Below, in pieces: positions 45,696 to 58,190 of a stretch of 64,000 bases of DNA. The stretch spans positions 1 to 64,000 of the forward strand of contig JAIQDT010002851.1 of the NCBI GenBank assembly GCA_021521415.1, in the 5' to 3' direction. Position 1 is the first letter of the stretch; every line of letters begins with the position of its first letter. Below the pieces are notes generated by a model. That model was given only the letters and a program-made list of their open reading frames with translations. It was not told the origin of the DNA and did no database searches. The position numbers and the translations under genes were made by a program. Origin of the DNA: Bidens hawaiensis. Its lineage: Eukaryota > Streptophyta > Magnoliopsida > Asterales > Asteraceae.

Positions 45696-45888
45696 TATTG
45701 CTTATAGTATAGATTGGTATAATTGATTTGTTAATATCTCCATCCATAATACTAGGAGATGTTTATGGTATAGATTAGTATGATTGATTTGATGATATCT
45801 CCATCTATGATAGGAGATTTGTTTTGTATCTATATATTCAATGGAATGAGAATAAGGAGGCAAGCATTCATTTACCAAATAACTTACA
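45686..45888 (+). repeat. 3' LTR of the intact Copia element
   Basis: Differs from the left LTR at two positions (gtttat/gcttat near the start and aagca/aggca near the end). The gag-pol stop codon lies in its first ten bases. Confidence 0.9.
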
Positions 45889-45893
45889 GAAAC

Positions 45894-47909
45894 GCTGATA
45901 AAAATAAGCACTTAAAAGAGAATCGTATGAAGTTGTTATCGCTCCGTTTTAAATATCAGAAAGTAGATATAAACGACTATAAATATCATAGACAACTACA
46001 TGAACGAATATTGATTACTAAATCATATAAAATTTTGAGATTCTTGTTTTTTCTCAACAAAAAAGCTTTGTTTTTAATAATTATTAATCTCCAAAGATAA
46101 ATGCAGATTTCAGCTACCAATTAAACCGCGGACCTGTTGTTTTCAATTTGGATCTCATAGTTCAAAAGTTAAAAAATCATATAAAAAAACAAATATCATG
46201 AATATAATCATTTTCAAATTATTTGTAGGTAGATGTTGGTGAACCTTTCGGGTTAACTCTAGATACCTGATCTTGCCCACTCCATTAACATACATTTGAC
46301 TTTTCAACCTATTTGTATGCACTTTATAGACATAAAGTCATTAACCTATAATTTGATGCAACATAAATGTCTTTTACTTATAATTTGCTTCCTTGCTTGG
46401 TGTTGGAAAAATGATTGTCCAACTTTGGAAAATAAATCACTAAATCACATCTCTTAATTGATCCCAACATCACATTGATTAGCCATTAAAGTGTATATGT
46501 TGCTTTTAGGTTCTAATGGAACTCAAATCACCAAAGCAAAAGGACAATGAGGATAGAAGGGGATGGATGCATATTTTTATATATAGCACAACCTTATGCA
46601 TTTGAGAAAATAATAATATTAACAATAATTTAATTGATAAAAATAATAATTAGATTCAAAATCAAGCTTTTTAACAAACATACCCACTAATGTCCCACCC
46701 AAAGGTACGTAGATGAGCCAAATCTTACGTATATCCTAATCCTAGATTACAAAAAGATTACTTTCAATTAGACCACCGACTCAACTAAAATATAATGACA
46801 GGATATGAATAACATGTGCATTGATATCTCACTCTCATCTCCAACCACATGCTTAAATTTAAGAGATTATAACCAAAAATATCACAATAAAAACATCTCT
46901 ACATGTCCTCGTACACATCCCCATCCTCTATATTTTATGGGGGAAAAGACACCAATCCCCCCAAATCCACCACTCATCTTTTTTTTTTTAATACTATTTG
47001 GTGGTGGGTGTGAGTGGAAAATTAAAAGAGAAAAATAAAATAAAAAACAAGAATAAAGAATTATTATTTAATGGAGTAGAGATAGTTATGGAGAATGAGA
47101 TGTGTTGGCCTTTTCAAATGTGAGAAACAAATCTAGAAAAATACGAGTTTAGTGTTAAATTATAGGGGTTGGGGATGGGATGGATGTGAATGTTCTTAGT
47201 GGAATTTGCAAATATCCTGGATATACTTATATAGTTATATTGAATTTGCTTTTGCACACGTATTTCAAAATGAAAAGTTGTTAAATATAATATGAAGGTT
47301 ACAAATTGGTGCCAGAACGTCGATTTAAGAGAACTATGTATTCTTGTGCAAGTGCTTAGACTCAAACATGTATGCTAAGTGTTCGATTCAAGTTATAGGG
47401 TGGAAACCAAAGATATGTTGTAATAAGTGATTAATTGCTAATTAGGTGAATAAAGTGCATAAGGATTGTTTGAACAATGCATGATTGTATGCTAATGTGG
47501 TACTTGAACCGAAAGTTGAGACTTAATACATGATATGAGTTAGTTCTTCTAAAATCTAAACCGTTTAACCTAACTTAAAAAATAAATGTAATATAAAATT
47601 TTAATAGGGACGGAAAATAAAATGTAGGACATTGTTTGTATTCATTATCAGGACAATTTAGTGCATCACTTCACCATCATCTATCGATAAAACTGTTTGG
47701 CATTCGGCCATAAGCAATTCATGGATCGCGATCAAATTGACAACATAAATTCACGATATAGTCATATAAACTCGGGAATTTGGCACGTCAGACTTCTCAA
47801 ATTGATCCTCTCCTCTCAATCAACTTTCGATCTTCAACCTCTCACCTTGGTGGCTACTATCCTCAAATCCAAGGTTAGGTATCTTTCGAACTTTTAATTT
47901 GATTAATTT
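45894..47909. other. Intergenic DNA between the Copia element and copy B
   Basis: AT-rich, no gene or recognisable element. 46970-47045 is very rich in T/A runs. By the tandem model this is the right end of the duplicated unit, and 47909/47910 is the junction. Confidence 0.5.
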
Positions 47910-48674
47910 AGTCCAAGGATAAAGAAGTTCTGATTTCAAAGGAAGGAGGGACATTAATGAGTTTTCAATGCCCTGTGTTAAACTCCACAAATTACACCAT
48001 TTGGGCTATAAATATCAGATCGATCTTTAACGTCCATGGAATTTGGGAAGCCATCGTACCAAAAGAGGGCAACGAAGTTGATGAGAAAAAAGATAATACT
48101 GCAATAGCATTACTATTCCAAGCGATTCAAGAAAACATGGTATTGCAAATTGTTAATTTTACTTCGGCCAAAGAAATTTGGGACGCATTAAAGGTTCGAC
48201 ATGTTGGAGTTGACAGAGTTATAGAAGCGCGTTTAGAAACTCTAGAGTCAGATTTTGAGTCTCTAAAAATGGGTGTTGACGAGTCGCTTGATGTGTATGC
48301 CGGGAAAATAAGTGAGATTACATCACAAGCGAGCAATCTTGGGCATACTATGAATGACAAGAAACTGGTCCGAAAGCTACTCAGTTCTGTGCCAGAAAAA
48401 CTCATACAAATTGTTGCTGCAATCGAGCAGTTTGTGGATCTTGGTGCAATGCCATTCCAAGAAGCCGTTGGAAGGCTAAAGGCTTTCGAGGAGCGCACCA
48501 AGAAGAAAAACAAGGAGGTAGATATGCATAACAGACTTCTGTTCACGAAAGAAGAAGGAAAAGAGAAAGTAAAGGAACAAAAGTGTGAACATTGCGGTCA
48601 TGAAAGTTCAAAGCAAGGAAACAAAGAACGTGGTCGAGGCAAGTATGGGAAGACTTGGAAGAATAAACAAGGAA
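47910..48674 (+). pseudogene. Copia gag, copy B (lacks LTR, leader and start codon)
   Basis: Same gag as at 11350-12120 from codon 3 onwards. The original ATG and the upstream LTR and leader are absent because the duplication begins here. An internal ATG at 47957 keeps 326 codons open. About seven base differences from copy A in 770, one of which changes Glu to Val (EAIVPKEGN). Truncated at the same point as copy A. Confidence 0.8.
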
Positions 48675-49308
48675 ATCGGATCAATATTTTATACATAAAT
48701 TCGGTCTTTGAGACTTCCATACAATATTTTATAAACATACGAAAGAATCATATCAATAATTATACCCTGACGCCACACCGGGGCCGTTTGAAATTTTGCC
48801 GGTATTGCCAAAGGGGTATGTTCACCGAGCCGGAGAAAAAACTGAGTATGAGTCGAACCACTGAATCGGATCATAAATTTGGTCTTGGAGACTTCCATAC
48901 AATATTTTATAAACATACGAAAGAATCGAATCAATAATTTTGCCCTGGCGCCACCCGGGCTCGTTCGAAATTTTTCCAGTATTGCTAAAGCGGTATGTTC
49001 ACTGAGTAGGAGAAAAAACTGCGTAATGGTCGAACCACTAAATCGGATCAGAAATTCGGTCTTGGAGACTTCCATACAATATTTTATAAACATACGAAAG
49101 AATCAGATCAATAGTTATGCACTGGCGCCACCTGGGGCCCGTTCAAAATTTTGCCAGTATTGCCAAAGGGGTATGTTCACCGAGCCGGAGAAAAAACTGA
49201 GTATGGGTTGAACCACTGAACCGGATCAGAAATTCGTTCTTGGAGACTTCCAGACAATATTTTATAAACATATGAAAGAATCAGATCAATAATTATGCCC
49301 TGACGCTA
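48675..49308. repeat. 178-base tandem repeat, copy B
   Basis: Same array and unit boundaries as 12121-12757, with a few substitutions and small deletions (for example a C lost near 48957). Confidence 0.85.
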
Positions 49309-49995
49309 GAGGTGAGCAAAAAACGGTTTGTTACCGCCAGATTCGAGGAACCGGAACCCCGATGCCTCAGAACCGCTAACGTGTGTTACTTTACGGTTCT
49401 CGGTTCTCATAATTTGCATTAAACGGTTCCCGGTTCAGTTCCGGGTAAAATCCGCGGTTCTAGACTTGGATCCGAAGAACCGGAATATTAAAAATGTTTT
49501 AGATAAATTACCAATCCCCATTTTTTATAGAGTAACTTATTAACCAGCATTTATTCAATTATATTTTAATTCAAATATTCTTTCTTTACGTTCAAGGCCT
49601 AGTAACCATGATCAATTTTGATTTAAGCTATCAAGGTAACGCAATATAAAATGATATGATCTTTCAGAATCTATCGTTGCTAATGATTTATTTAAATTCA
49701 ACAATTATGTTTTAATTAAAAAAATATAACCGATGTTATGTTGTAATCTAAATTAGTTTTACCGTGAAAGAAGACATACACTTGTATAAACTTGTTTTAC
49801 AATTTGCACAGTTTGCATATCTCATTTGATAAATAAACGATCGAACTGGTTCTAGCTAGAACCGATTAGCGAGAACCGTCTTTAGCGGTTCTGGAACCGA
49901 ACCGGTTTACTATAATAAGTTCCGAATCTGGTTCTATTTTTCACTCATTTTCGGTTTCAGTTCAGTTCTCACGGTTCTGAACCGTCGCACAACCC
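49309..49995. repeat. accggaacc-rich element, possible decayed hAT element (copy B)
   Basis: Counterpart of 12758-13435. Carries an extra 9 bases (a local duplication of gtttgca-like sequence) near 49807. Class uncertain for the same reasons. Confidence 0.35.
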
Positions 49996-50737
49996 AACCT
50001 ATAGCGTGTATATGTTTTTACCCGCGTTTTTATTAGCCCAGCATGTAGCTTGGTTTCGAATTTTTAATTTTTTTTATCACGTAGCACATATAAGTTACAT
50101 CTACAATGAGATTTATTATCTGTAGGAATAGTGTTCTAGCAATTTGCAAGAGTTTATGTTTAAGAATCATCTTTTATGAATTTATACAAACTAGTAGTAA
50201 ATATCAAAATAATATAATTATTTTTTGCTCCACTATTAAAGTACTCACCCCATATTTGATATTCCATACCTAAATTTATATGGAAAGCTAATGTAACATC
50301 ATATAATTAGACGTTCACTAATACTTCTATATCCTATAATTTAATGTGGTTGTGAGTGGAGAGAAATATTCTTGTTATTGGGATACAATAGATTTTAGAA
50401 GGTGAACAAATTTTATGGATAAACCTATATTTTAATAAATTATATGGATGAGGATGAGGATGAGGATGAGGATGAGGATGAGGATGAGGTTTGTATTATG
50501 AATGCTCATAGTAAAGAAAATTAATAAATGTATAATAAATCTATATCATATGCTCATAAAATAATGTCTTAAAATGCTGTTGTAAATGTGTAGACTCAAG
50601 TCTTTTTTTAGTTTTGTTTGAAATTGATGTGTGAAAGGAAAGAAAGGTTGGAGATGTTACACTGAGTCAAGTGAAAAGCACAAATGTTTTGAGTTTCACC
50701 TAAAAAGAAAATAATAATTAGGAACAAAAAGCATTTG
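49996..50737. other. Shared intergenic DNA with GGATGA hexamer repeat (copy B)
   Basis: Seven GGATGA units at 50446-50489 against six in copy A. No gene. Confidence 0.55.
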
Positions 50738-50740
50738 TAA

Positions 50741-52536
50741 GGCTGAGGGGTGTGGGTGCTAACCTGGGCGCGAGAGCCCCTCCGCTCGCGCCCCCAGGCG
50801 CTAACCCCACACCACCGGGGCGCGAACCGGGGCGCGAACGGGGCGCGAGCGCGAGCCCCCAGGCAGGCGTGAGTGTGGTCGCGGGAGAAGAGAGAGAAAG
50901 AGCCGTTGAGCTCGCGAGAAAGAGCCGTTGAGCTCCGAATTTTTTAAAAAAAAAACCTTAAAACCTCTATATAATACCCCAAATTACTCCCATTTCAACC
51001 ATATCAAAACACAATTTCACCTTACAAACTCTTATATAATATCCCAAACTCCTATATAATACCCAAAAATGTCTGGAAATTGGTACCCAAACCTAGATTC
51101 AGATTATATTGACGACGATTTATGGTCGTCACCAGACCAACCGATGTTTTATTCGGGGCCGCAAGAAACATCCGGCTTTCAACCATCCAACATACAACCG
51201 TCTCCTAACTTTGTTGTTCCAGAGACACAAGAATCACACGGTGATGCTACGGGAGCAAGAAGACGCGTCCACCGGAAAAAACAACTTGCAACGGACGGGC
51301 CGGGACCGGCTTCGACTCCGAGGACGAAACGGAAAACCACTCCGTGGTCATCGGATGAGAAGGAAGCCTTGTGTCGGGCTTGGATAGTCATTTCTGAGGA
51401 TCGGCGTTGCGGTAATTGTTTTAACGTTTTTAAAAATGATTTTTAATAAAAAAGTTAAATAAAAAAGTTAACTGGAAATCTAATTTAATTATTCATTTTG
51501 CAGCCGACTACCAAAAAAGCAAGGTTTTTTGGACAAAGGTTAGGGAGACGTTCTATACGCTCGTTGGGAGTACAGAGCGAAACGCCGATATGATTTCGTG
51601 TCGGTGGTCCGAAATCAGAAAATTTGTCGGCTTGTTTACTAATCTTTTCAACAGGAACGCCGGTCGTATGAGACCAAGTGGCAGTGATGATTTGGCGGTT
51701 TACAATTTCACTGTCGAAAAGTGGAGGCTCCTAGTGTTTGCGGAGGTATGGGACGGTGAAGACGTGGGACGATTTAAAGTTGTGGGAGAGGTTGAAAAGG
51801 TGTTCCAAGTGGGTTGAGCTTGTGGCGCCGGACCATGATGCGGAAGTAGGGCCGAAACGGACTAAAACTAGTTCGTCTGGAGCGTATAGCACTTCCGCCG
51901 GGTCGGATTGCCGCGTTGGATTCGACCTAAACATTGCGGGGGAGGAAACGTCTTCACCGCCGAGGAGGCGGCCATTGGGAAGGGACGCCAAGGGGAAAAA
52001 ACCGGCTGAGGGGGGAGCCGTAAACATCGTCGATCTTGTTGAATCCCTCAATAAATTCAACAAAACCATGGAGGTGGTCTCTAATGACAAAAAGGAAAAA
52101 AGTCGAATGAGAGATTTGGACTTCCTTACAAGAGACTTCAGTAACCTAAATCCGGTCGATCAAATGCTGATGGAAAAGCAAAAGGAACGTATCCGAAAGA
52201 GGTTGATCGAAGAAGACCAAGCCGAAGAATAAGAATAATGTTTTTTTAGTACTTTAATTTTTATTTTATTTTTAGATATTAATGTGTTTTTTTTAATGTG
52301 TGTTTTTTTTAATAATTTATGAGTTTTTTTAATAATACGTTTTTTGAATATATTTATAAAAAAATAAAAAAAAAATCCGCTGAGCCCCTGCTGGAGCCCC
52401 TCCACACCAGGGCCAGGGGCTCCAGCGGGGGCTCCAACACCCCCCTTATCCAGTTTCTCTCTCTGCCACACGTCACAATATTATTGGCTGGAGCCCCCAC
52501 TCACGCCCCCATTAGAGCCCCCCACACCCCTCAGCC
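50741..52536 (+). mobile_element. PIF/Harbinger transposon carrying ORF1 only, private to copy B
   Basis: The terminal inverted repeats begin GGCTGAGGGGTGTGG at both ends. The target triplet taa is duplicated (50738-50740 and 52537-52539). Copy A shows the empty site ttgtaaggg at 14173-14181. The 1,796-base interior has GC-rich flanks and one Myb-like ORF1 gene but no DDE transposase. It would depend on a relative for transposition. Confidence 0.9.
51069..52232 (+). pseudogene. Harbinger ORF1 (Myb/SANT-like DNA-binding protein), frameshifted
   Basis: Exon 1 starts at ATG 51069 and ends at 51411 (GT at 51412). The intron ends at CAG 51501-51503 and exon 2 starts at 51504; phase is kept (C then A-D-Y-Q). 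The Myb/SANT-like part is KRKTTPWSSDEKEALCRAWI, FWTKVRETFY and SCRWSEIRKFVGLFTNLFN. After EKWRLLVFAEVWDG the frame is lost at about 51750. The continuation is in another frame: TWDDLKLWERLKRCSKWVEL, then DLNIAGEE, GRDAKGKK and a basic, charged end, stop at 52232. In Asteraceae genomes such proteins are often mislabelled glutathione S-transferase T3-like; I recall this rather than verify it. They are thought to help the Harbinger transposase bind DNA. Confidence 0.75.
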
Positions 52537-52539
52537 TAA

Positions 52540-52880
52540 GGGTTTAAAGTGAAAGGTCAAGCAAAAGCTTGTGTGTTCATTCACTCATTCACACATCAAT
52601 CCCTAATCCCATCATCACCTGTAAAAAAGCAATCACTTTGTCCTTGACCTTTGTAACAAAGACTTGGAAATTTAGGATCCTTTCAACTTTCATTAACCAA
52701 CATATTTCCTTTTTCTGTTACTAGTTCAACACCTTCAACTAAGTCTCACTTCTTTGGACTACACAATTCATATACTTTCGAAATTCATATATTTTTTAAC
52801 GACCATCGAATAAAGTCTGACTACTCAGTGGCAACTTGTAGTAACTCAGTGGCAAAGGATGACCCCCATACACCCGCAAT
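52540..52880. other. Shared intergenic DNA (copy B) up to the deletion
   Basis: Colinear with 14179-14520. No gene. It ends at atagacaa, where copy B departs from copy A. Confidence 0.55.
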
Positions 52881-52910
52881 CATAGACAAAATTTAAACAC
52901 CGACCACCAC
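52881..52910. other. Deletion junction with filler in copy B
   Basis: About 1.54 kb of copy A (14521-16062) is replaced by a short filler of roughly 20 bases. It includes aaacaccgacca, which also occurs about 100 bases downstream (52999, caaacaccgaccatac). Templated filler is a sign of error-prone end joining. Confidence 0.65.
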
Positions 52911-53960
52911 AACTTTTTAAAAGCATGCATAATATTGTCAAAATTTAAAGTTTGGTAATTAGTAAAGGCTTTGGTTATTCAGACACTCTTTGACCTATTC
53001 AAACACCGACCATACAAGTCTTATGAGATCTATACGACTCGTATGATGAGTATATGACAACACTGTAGAAAAGGTGATGACACACACACGAAAGGTGTAC
53101 GAGTATATCTCTAGTTTGAATAGAGCTTTTTGCCCAATTGCATGGATGAGGTAAAGATAATGTAACCAAATGTCAAAAGAGGCAAGATCACATGATAGCA
53201 TGTGGCATCCGGGTTTCATGGGGGTGGGTTGGTAGAAACCCTAAATATTAAGACTTTCAAGAGGAAAAACTCATTATTGTTTTACTTTTACCTTTGACTT
53301 AAATTGTCAACTCAAATCATGAAAAAGATAAGGGATGTTAAAATCCTGCTACTTACTACCTCAAATGACAACCTCAAACAAAAAGTACTCAATGTCTTGT
53401 ATTTGATCAAATGTATGCCCCAAAAAGATATGAAACGCAGGTTCATTCTACAGTGTTTTTGATTGGGGTTGGTATAAAACAAATATTGTATATCTTTTTG
53501 ATTTTGATATGAAATGACTCTTTTTAAAGCATGCATTCATGGGTTTCTGAACCTTTTATGGTCAGCCAATTAGGCAAAACATCATCATTGGTTTTTCTGT
53601 AACATCATTTTCTATTGGGATACATCCCTAGTGGCTAGTAGATGTTTATCCGGAATGTTATACATATAACTGGGTCGGCCTTTATTAATAAAAAAGATAA
53701 TTCTTAAAAATGCTCATTTGGAAAAGAGAAATCCGAAATGTCTACCCTTTTTTTAAGATTTTCAAAATACCCTCTACTAAAACTTGTCGACGGATTTGGT
53801 TCAAAATTTGTTAAGGACGCCCAATTGTGAAGGTTTTCGTTGGCTCACAAACTCGTTCGTGGGAATACTGATTTCCTGGAGCCGACGAGTTTGATAGAGA
53901 ATGTTTTGGGAATCTTCAACCGGGGGGAGGGGGGGTTGAATTTGGTTCTCTCTTCTTTTA
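52911..53960. other. Shared intergenic DNA (copy B)
   Basis: Counterpart of 16068-17123, nearly identical. No gene. Confidence 0.55.
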
Positions 53961-53963
53961 AAA

Positions 53964-56257
53964 CACTACTAGAAAAAAGGCCTTTAATGACAAGCAAATG
54001 CGTGTCATTGAAGCCCCCGTCATAAAATGATTATGACACATTTGGTGTGTCATATTTTATGACACGCGCTTATGACACGCGATTACGACAAGCATTATAT
54101 CTACGACGTGCATTGATGCGTGTCATTGTTTTAGGTGTTTTAAAAAAATGGAAATTATTAATTTTCACGACAATTATATTCTGATAATGCCAAATAAAAT
54201 ATATATCAAAACAATCCATTTCTTATTATAGACATCATAAGTCCAATATGTTAACAAATACGTCAAAGTTAACTAAAATACTGTTTGTCGATACAAAATA
54301 TCACCCGAAAATAAATGTGGCCCAAAACTTGACTATTCATCTTGAATTCCATCATTATCAGCATCGTTTGTTCATCTATAATTCCCTCGACCCGGGAAAA
54401 AAATAAACAAAAGAAATTTTAGAGCTCATGGCATCCGACGCACCACTTTCCCAAATATGCAGTTATAGACCTGAGAGGTGTGTCCAACATATATGTTAAC
54501 ATTTACTTGGATCGACCCGTCATAATATCTGTTTCACACGCTTAATAGCTCACGATTTTGCTAATAAGCTGGAAACTTGCACCATTTGATGTAGCTCGTA
54601 TATCCTCAAGTACGCATGAAGCTGCAAACAAGATAAAATTTGTGAACTTGTGGGATCAACTACTTTGTTTGTTGAGAGTTTTCAAACTCACAGCACGGTT
54701 CACCTGGTCACCTTCCATCAACTTTAAGACATCCCTGGTTGACTTGACTATGCACAATTAAACTTGATCAACATATAGCGCATATCCATAAAACATACAT
54801 ATGATTTTTCTTACAGCACATAACATATATATAATGCATAGATTCCACCAAATGAACCTATCTTCCACCAAAACAGATCATTAGCTTCAAGTTTCAACTT
54901 TCTTGCTTCAAACAGGTCAGGCTATTTCGTTGCAGGGTTCCTTTAAACAACACCCCAGCCTGTGACATTAAGATAAAAAATCAAGATTTTGAAATCGCAC
55001 ATAATATGGGATGTATAATATAGACATGTATTTAAGTTTTTAGCCACCTAATATGGTTCTTGGCTGGTAATAAAAAAAGAGTGTGGAATCCAATTCCAAA
55101 CTCTTGGTGTTTCACCTTTTCTATATATTGATTTGTTTCCTTTGAGATCATGATTATTTTATCAAGTTCTTGTGGCAGTAAAAAATTGCAAGAAACTATA
55201 AAGAGAGAACAATTTTATATTCTAAAATGTACATCAGATTACTCTTAACTAAAAGTGATTTCAATTTTAAAATCTACTTAAAAATCTGTTATATATATAT
55301 GCCAACATCAAGTCGATATCTATATTAAAACATAGCTAAGCTGAACCATGCATGTGCACACAAATTCATCAACACACATAAAGTTACATGTATGAATTAC
55401 TTCTAAGCTGCATACAACATCTCTTATTTTCTACTTAAACCAAACCGGGAACACAAAAAATGCAGCAATCTTTACTTTTATAAACATTAAGGAACACCTA
55501 ATGTTTCAGTCCACTCCAAAAAATAAACATCTACAAAAAATAAGAACCCTAATCTCTAATTTTAATCCACTCTAGTTTCAATCGGCTAACTACAAAATTC
55601 TGGCTGGAATCACAACCATATAAAAACAAAAACGAATAGCATTTCATCAAACAGTTGGCGTGCACCAAGCAAAAGATATCTAAAACCCCAATCCCAACAA
55701 CTTCAATTTGACCAATTTATAACCTAAAAATCTAAATTAAACAATAAAATTAAAGAAATCAGTAAGGTCAATACTCACCATAAATAACTAGAAAATCAGA
55801 AGCACATGTTCACACGACGAAAGCTCTAGCTCTCCGGCCAATTGCCCGACTAATAGCCCATACCAGAGGAGAGTAAAAGAAAACACGAGTGTGCTGAAAA
55901 TGAACCCTAGCGTGAGGAGTCGTGGTGTTCAACTTGCAAAGGTCGGATTGATGGAGAAGAGAGGCCGGCTGAATTGTGGAGAATGAACCCTAACATCGTG
56001 GTGTTTGAGAGTAGTACAGGGAGGGTATTAAATTTTTTATATTTTGAATTTAAGATGACACGCATACATGACATGCATCTTCTATTTGGTTACGTTTTTA
56101 AGTTATGACACTATATCTATGACGTGCAAATATAAGTGTCATAAATCTTAAAAATTTTAAAAATTATGACAATTTTTTAATAACACGCCCATATGCGTGT
56201 CATAAATCTCCGCGTGTCATAGTGCGCATGTCATTAAAGACTTTTTTTCTAATAGTG
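53964..56257. mobile_element. Non-autonomous CACTA transposon, copy B
   Basis: Same 2,294 bases, ends and aaa flanks as 17127-19420, with scattered substitutions. Inherited by duplication, not an independent insertion. Confidence 0.9.
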
Positions 56258-57142
56258 AAAGGACATTTTGAGAAATTTCCTTTAGAAAAATATGGATTTG
56301 GAGATTTAAAATAAGGGATAATCACGCTATTCTTCACGTATTTGGTAATTATCCCTTAAATTTAATCAATTAACATATACTATATTCCGTTCCTATTTGA
56401 ATGATGTCAGGTGTTTACATAGTATATATTATACATATAAAGAGATGGGTAAAGGAATTCAAGCAATAATTTGAAGGTTATGCTTTGAATAATTTGGAAA
56501 GCTCGAAACGAGAAAAATGTTAAACTAAAGGATTGCTCGGTTATTAAACCGGTTGAGGATGTCAAATATCTTCTTCCTTCCTTTAATTTGGATTAACAAC
56601 ATAAGCAAAATGGAGACTACAGACTGAGAATCGTGGTACAAATTAGATTTTATAAACTTTCCATTTGGTTTTGTTTCTCTACGTTTGTACTTTCATTTCT
56701 TTGTACCTTTTGGCTCATTTGCTAAAGGTCCATGTTTAAGTTCTAGGTCATTTCTATCAAAATTAATATATAAATAAAGCATACAAATGAATCCTCATGA
56801 ACTTAATTAGTTAATCTAGATGGACACAAAATCAAGTTTTAACTTTTAAGTTTTAACAAATAATATATTGTTTTTCATCAAATATTTGAAGAGAAGTTAA
56901 ACTAGATGGGCAGAAAATCAAGTTTTAACGTTTAACACATCAAAAAATTATTAATCAAATCTAAAGTTTTAACATGAATACATTATGAAAACTAGACCAA
57001 TTACTATATCTACCTTATGGCAAAGGCAAAAGTGCATGTTACTATGGATGCTTTGTTTCCACTGAAGAAGTATCACCAGGCCCCTCTTCTCATGTTCAAA
57101 CTCCACAAATTTGCTTTTGATTTTCTAATCATGAAGAAGTCG
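56258..57142. other. Shared intergenic DNA holding the empty site of the Ty3 element
   Basis: ctaaagttttaacatg at about 56961-56976 is the uninterrupted form of the site split in copy A at 20132/29575. No gene. Confidence 0.7.
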
Positions 57143-57147
57143 TTATC

Positions 57148-58185
57148 TGAAGAAACACTAAGTGACCCCGGGCAGATTATGGGTAATCTGGGGGCTAGGT
57201 AATGTTTCCCACGAAGGTAGGTCCAGCAGAGTAAGTTGTACTTCAGGGAACCTGCAAAACAGACACCGTAAGCTCGTCACTGAGAAGGGGGGGGTTCCTC
57301 CTTGTGACCACCCTCCGGCGTGAGAATCAGTCTATATTGCTCTTTGAATATAAAAGTATATGAATACTATTAGAGCAGTTATCAAGTAAGTTATACGAGA
57401 TAGTAGATGATCTTACCATTCCAAGATATTGGAGTATTTATAGCCGAAGGTAGGTTTTCTAGAAGGTACAGCCGGCTGAATAGTATTCCTGTTCAACCAA
57501 CAGTGGATTACGCACAGGCCATACTGGTTGGTGGGTAGGTTACAGCCAACAGTAATAAAGTCGGCTGCACTATTCCACCAACTGTAGACTATGCACGTCC
57601 CACTGACTGTGGATTGTACGCAGGCCATGCTGGTTGGTGAATAGGTTACGGCCAACAGTAATACTATTCCACCAACTGTAGGCTGCGCATGCTCCACAGT
57701 GAGGGTTGGTGAGTAGGCAGCGGCTAATAGTGACAAACAGTACTAGAGGGTGCTCCTCCTCGCACTGTTGTCGGTGAGCTGTCACCCTGTGATTGGCTCA
57801 TGGGCTGTTCTGGTCGGATCGTCTGTCGTATCCATACCTTGGTAGGTATGGTACAAAAGATCTTTCAGAATCAGACTGGCTCATTTGGGCGGGATTGTTC
57901 CCGCCTTGCTCATGCCTTCACGTGACTGCTGAAGTAGCTAGTGTCTTGTACGTGTAGCCCTGCTGTCTGCGGGTAGCCTTCCCTGATGGCTTGTATCCGC
58001 AACTGCGGGAACAGGCGGGGTACTTCACCATTGGGAGGCTTTCCCTGCGTGTACAGGTTGCGTACTGCGCGTAAGATTCTATGAGCATGGTGGGTCCTGC
58101 GGGAGCAGATGGCCTTTGCGCAGACGTCCATGTTCAAGGTGAGTCTTGCGGGACCAACTGGTCTCTGCTGGGACCTACCTCTTCA
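57148..58185 (-). repeat. Solo LTR, inverted, related to the pol-less Ty3 element
   Basis: Reads TGAAGAGGTAGGTCCCAGCA on the minus strand from 58185, the same start as the LTR at 20133, and ends TGTTTCTTCA there. It is more divergent and longer (1,038 bases), so it belongs to a related subfamily. The 5-base duplication ttatc flanks it (57143-57147, 58186-58190). Copy A holds the empty site at 29752. An unequal recombination between two LTRs would leave this form. Confidence 0.88.
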
Positions 58186-58190
58186 TTATC

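Larger units (their letters stand above)
41062..45888 (+). mobile_element. Intact Copia (Ale/Retrofit-like) retrotransposon, 4.8 kb
   Basis: LTRs of 203 bases (41062-41264, 45686-45888) differ at two positions by eye. The target duplication gaaac flanks the element (41057-41061, 45889-45893). A primer site, tggtatcaacc, starts at 41265, a leader of about 100 bases follows, and one uninterrupted gag-pol ORF fills the interior. The purine tract ctgcggggg ends just before the right LTR. The right LTR may begin two bases earlier (TG at 45684), which the left LTR seems to have lost. All parts needed for autonomous movement are present. Confidence 0.93.
11357..47909 (+). repeat. Segmental duplication, copy A (about 36.5 kb, right end inferred)
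   Basis: Homology with copy B starts at the agtccaagg of 11357/47910, inside the third codon of the Copia gag. Colinear blocks: 11357-14520 with 47910-52880, 16063-20132 with 52905-56970, 29575-31500 with 56966-59974 and 31507 to about 33467 with 62050-64000. Interruptions are later insertions, deletions or both. The right end at 47909 is inferred from a head-to-tail arrangement. The duplicate of 33468-47909 would lie beyond the window. Confidence 0.8.

Noticed and set aside
47285..47340. ttggtgccagaacg resembling a retroelement primer site
   Set aside because: No LTR end (CA) immediately upstream and no element body downstream.
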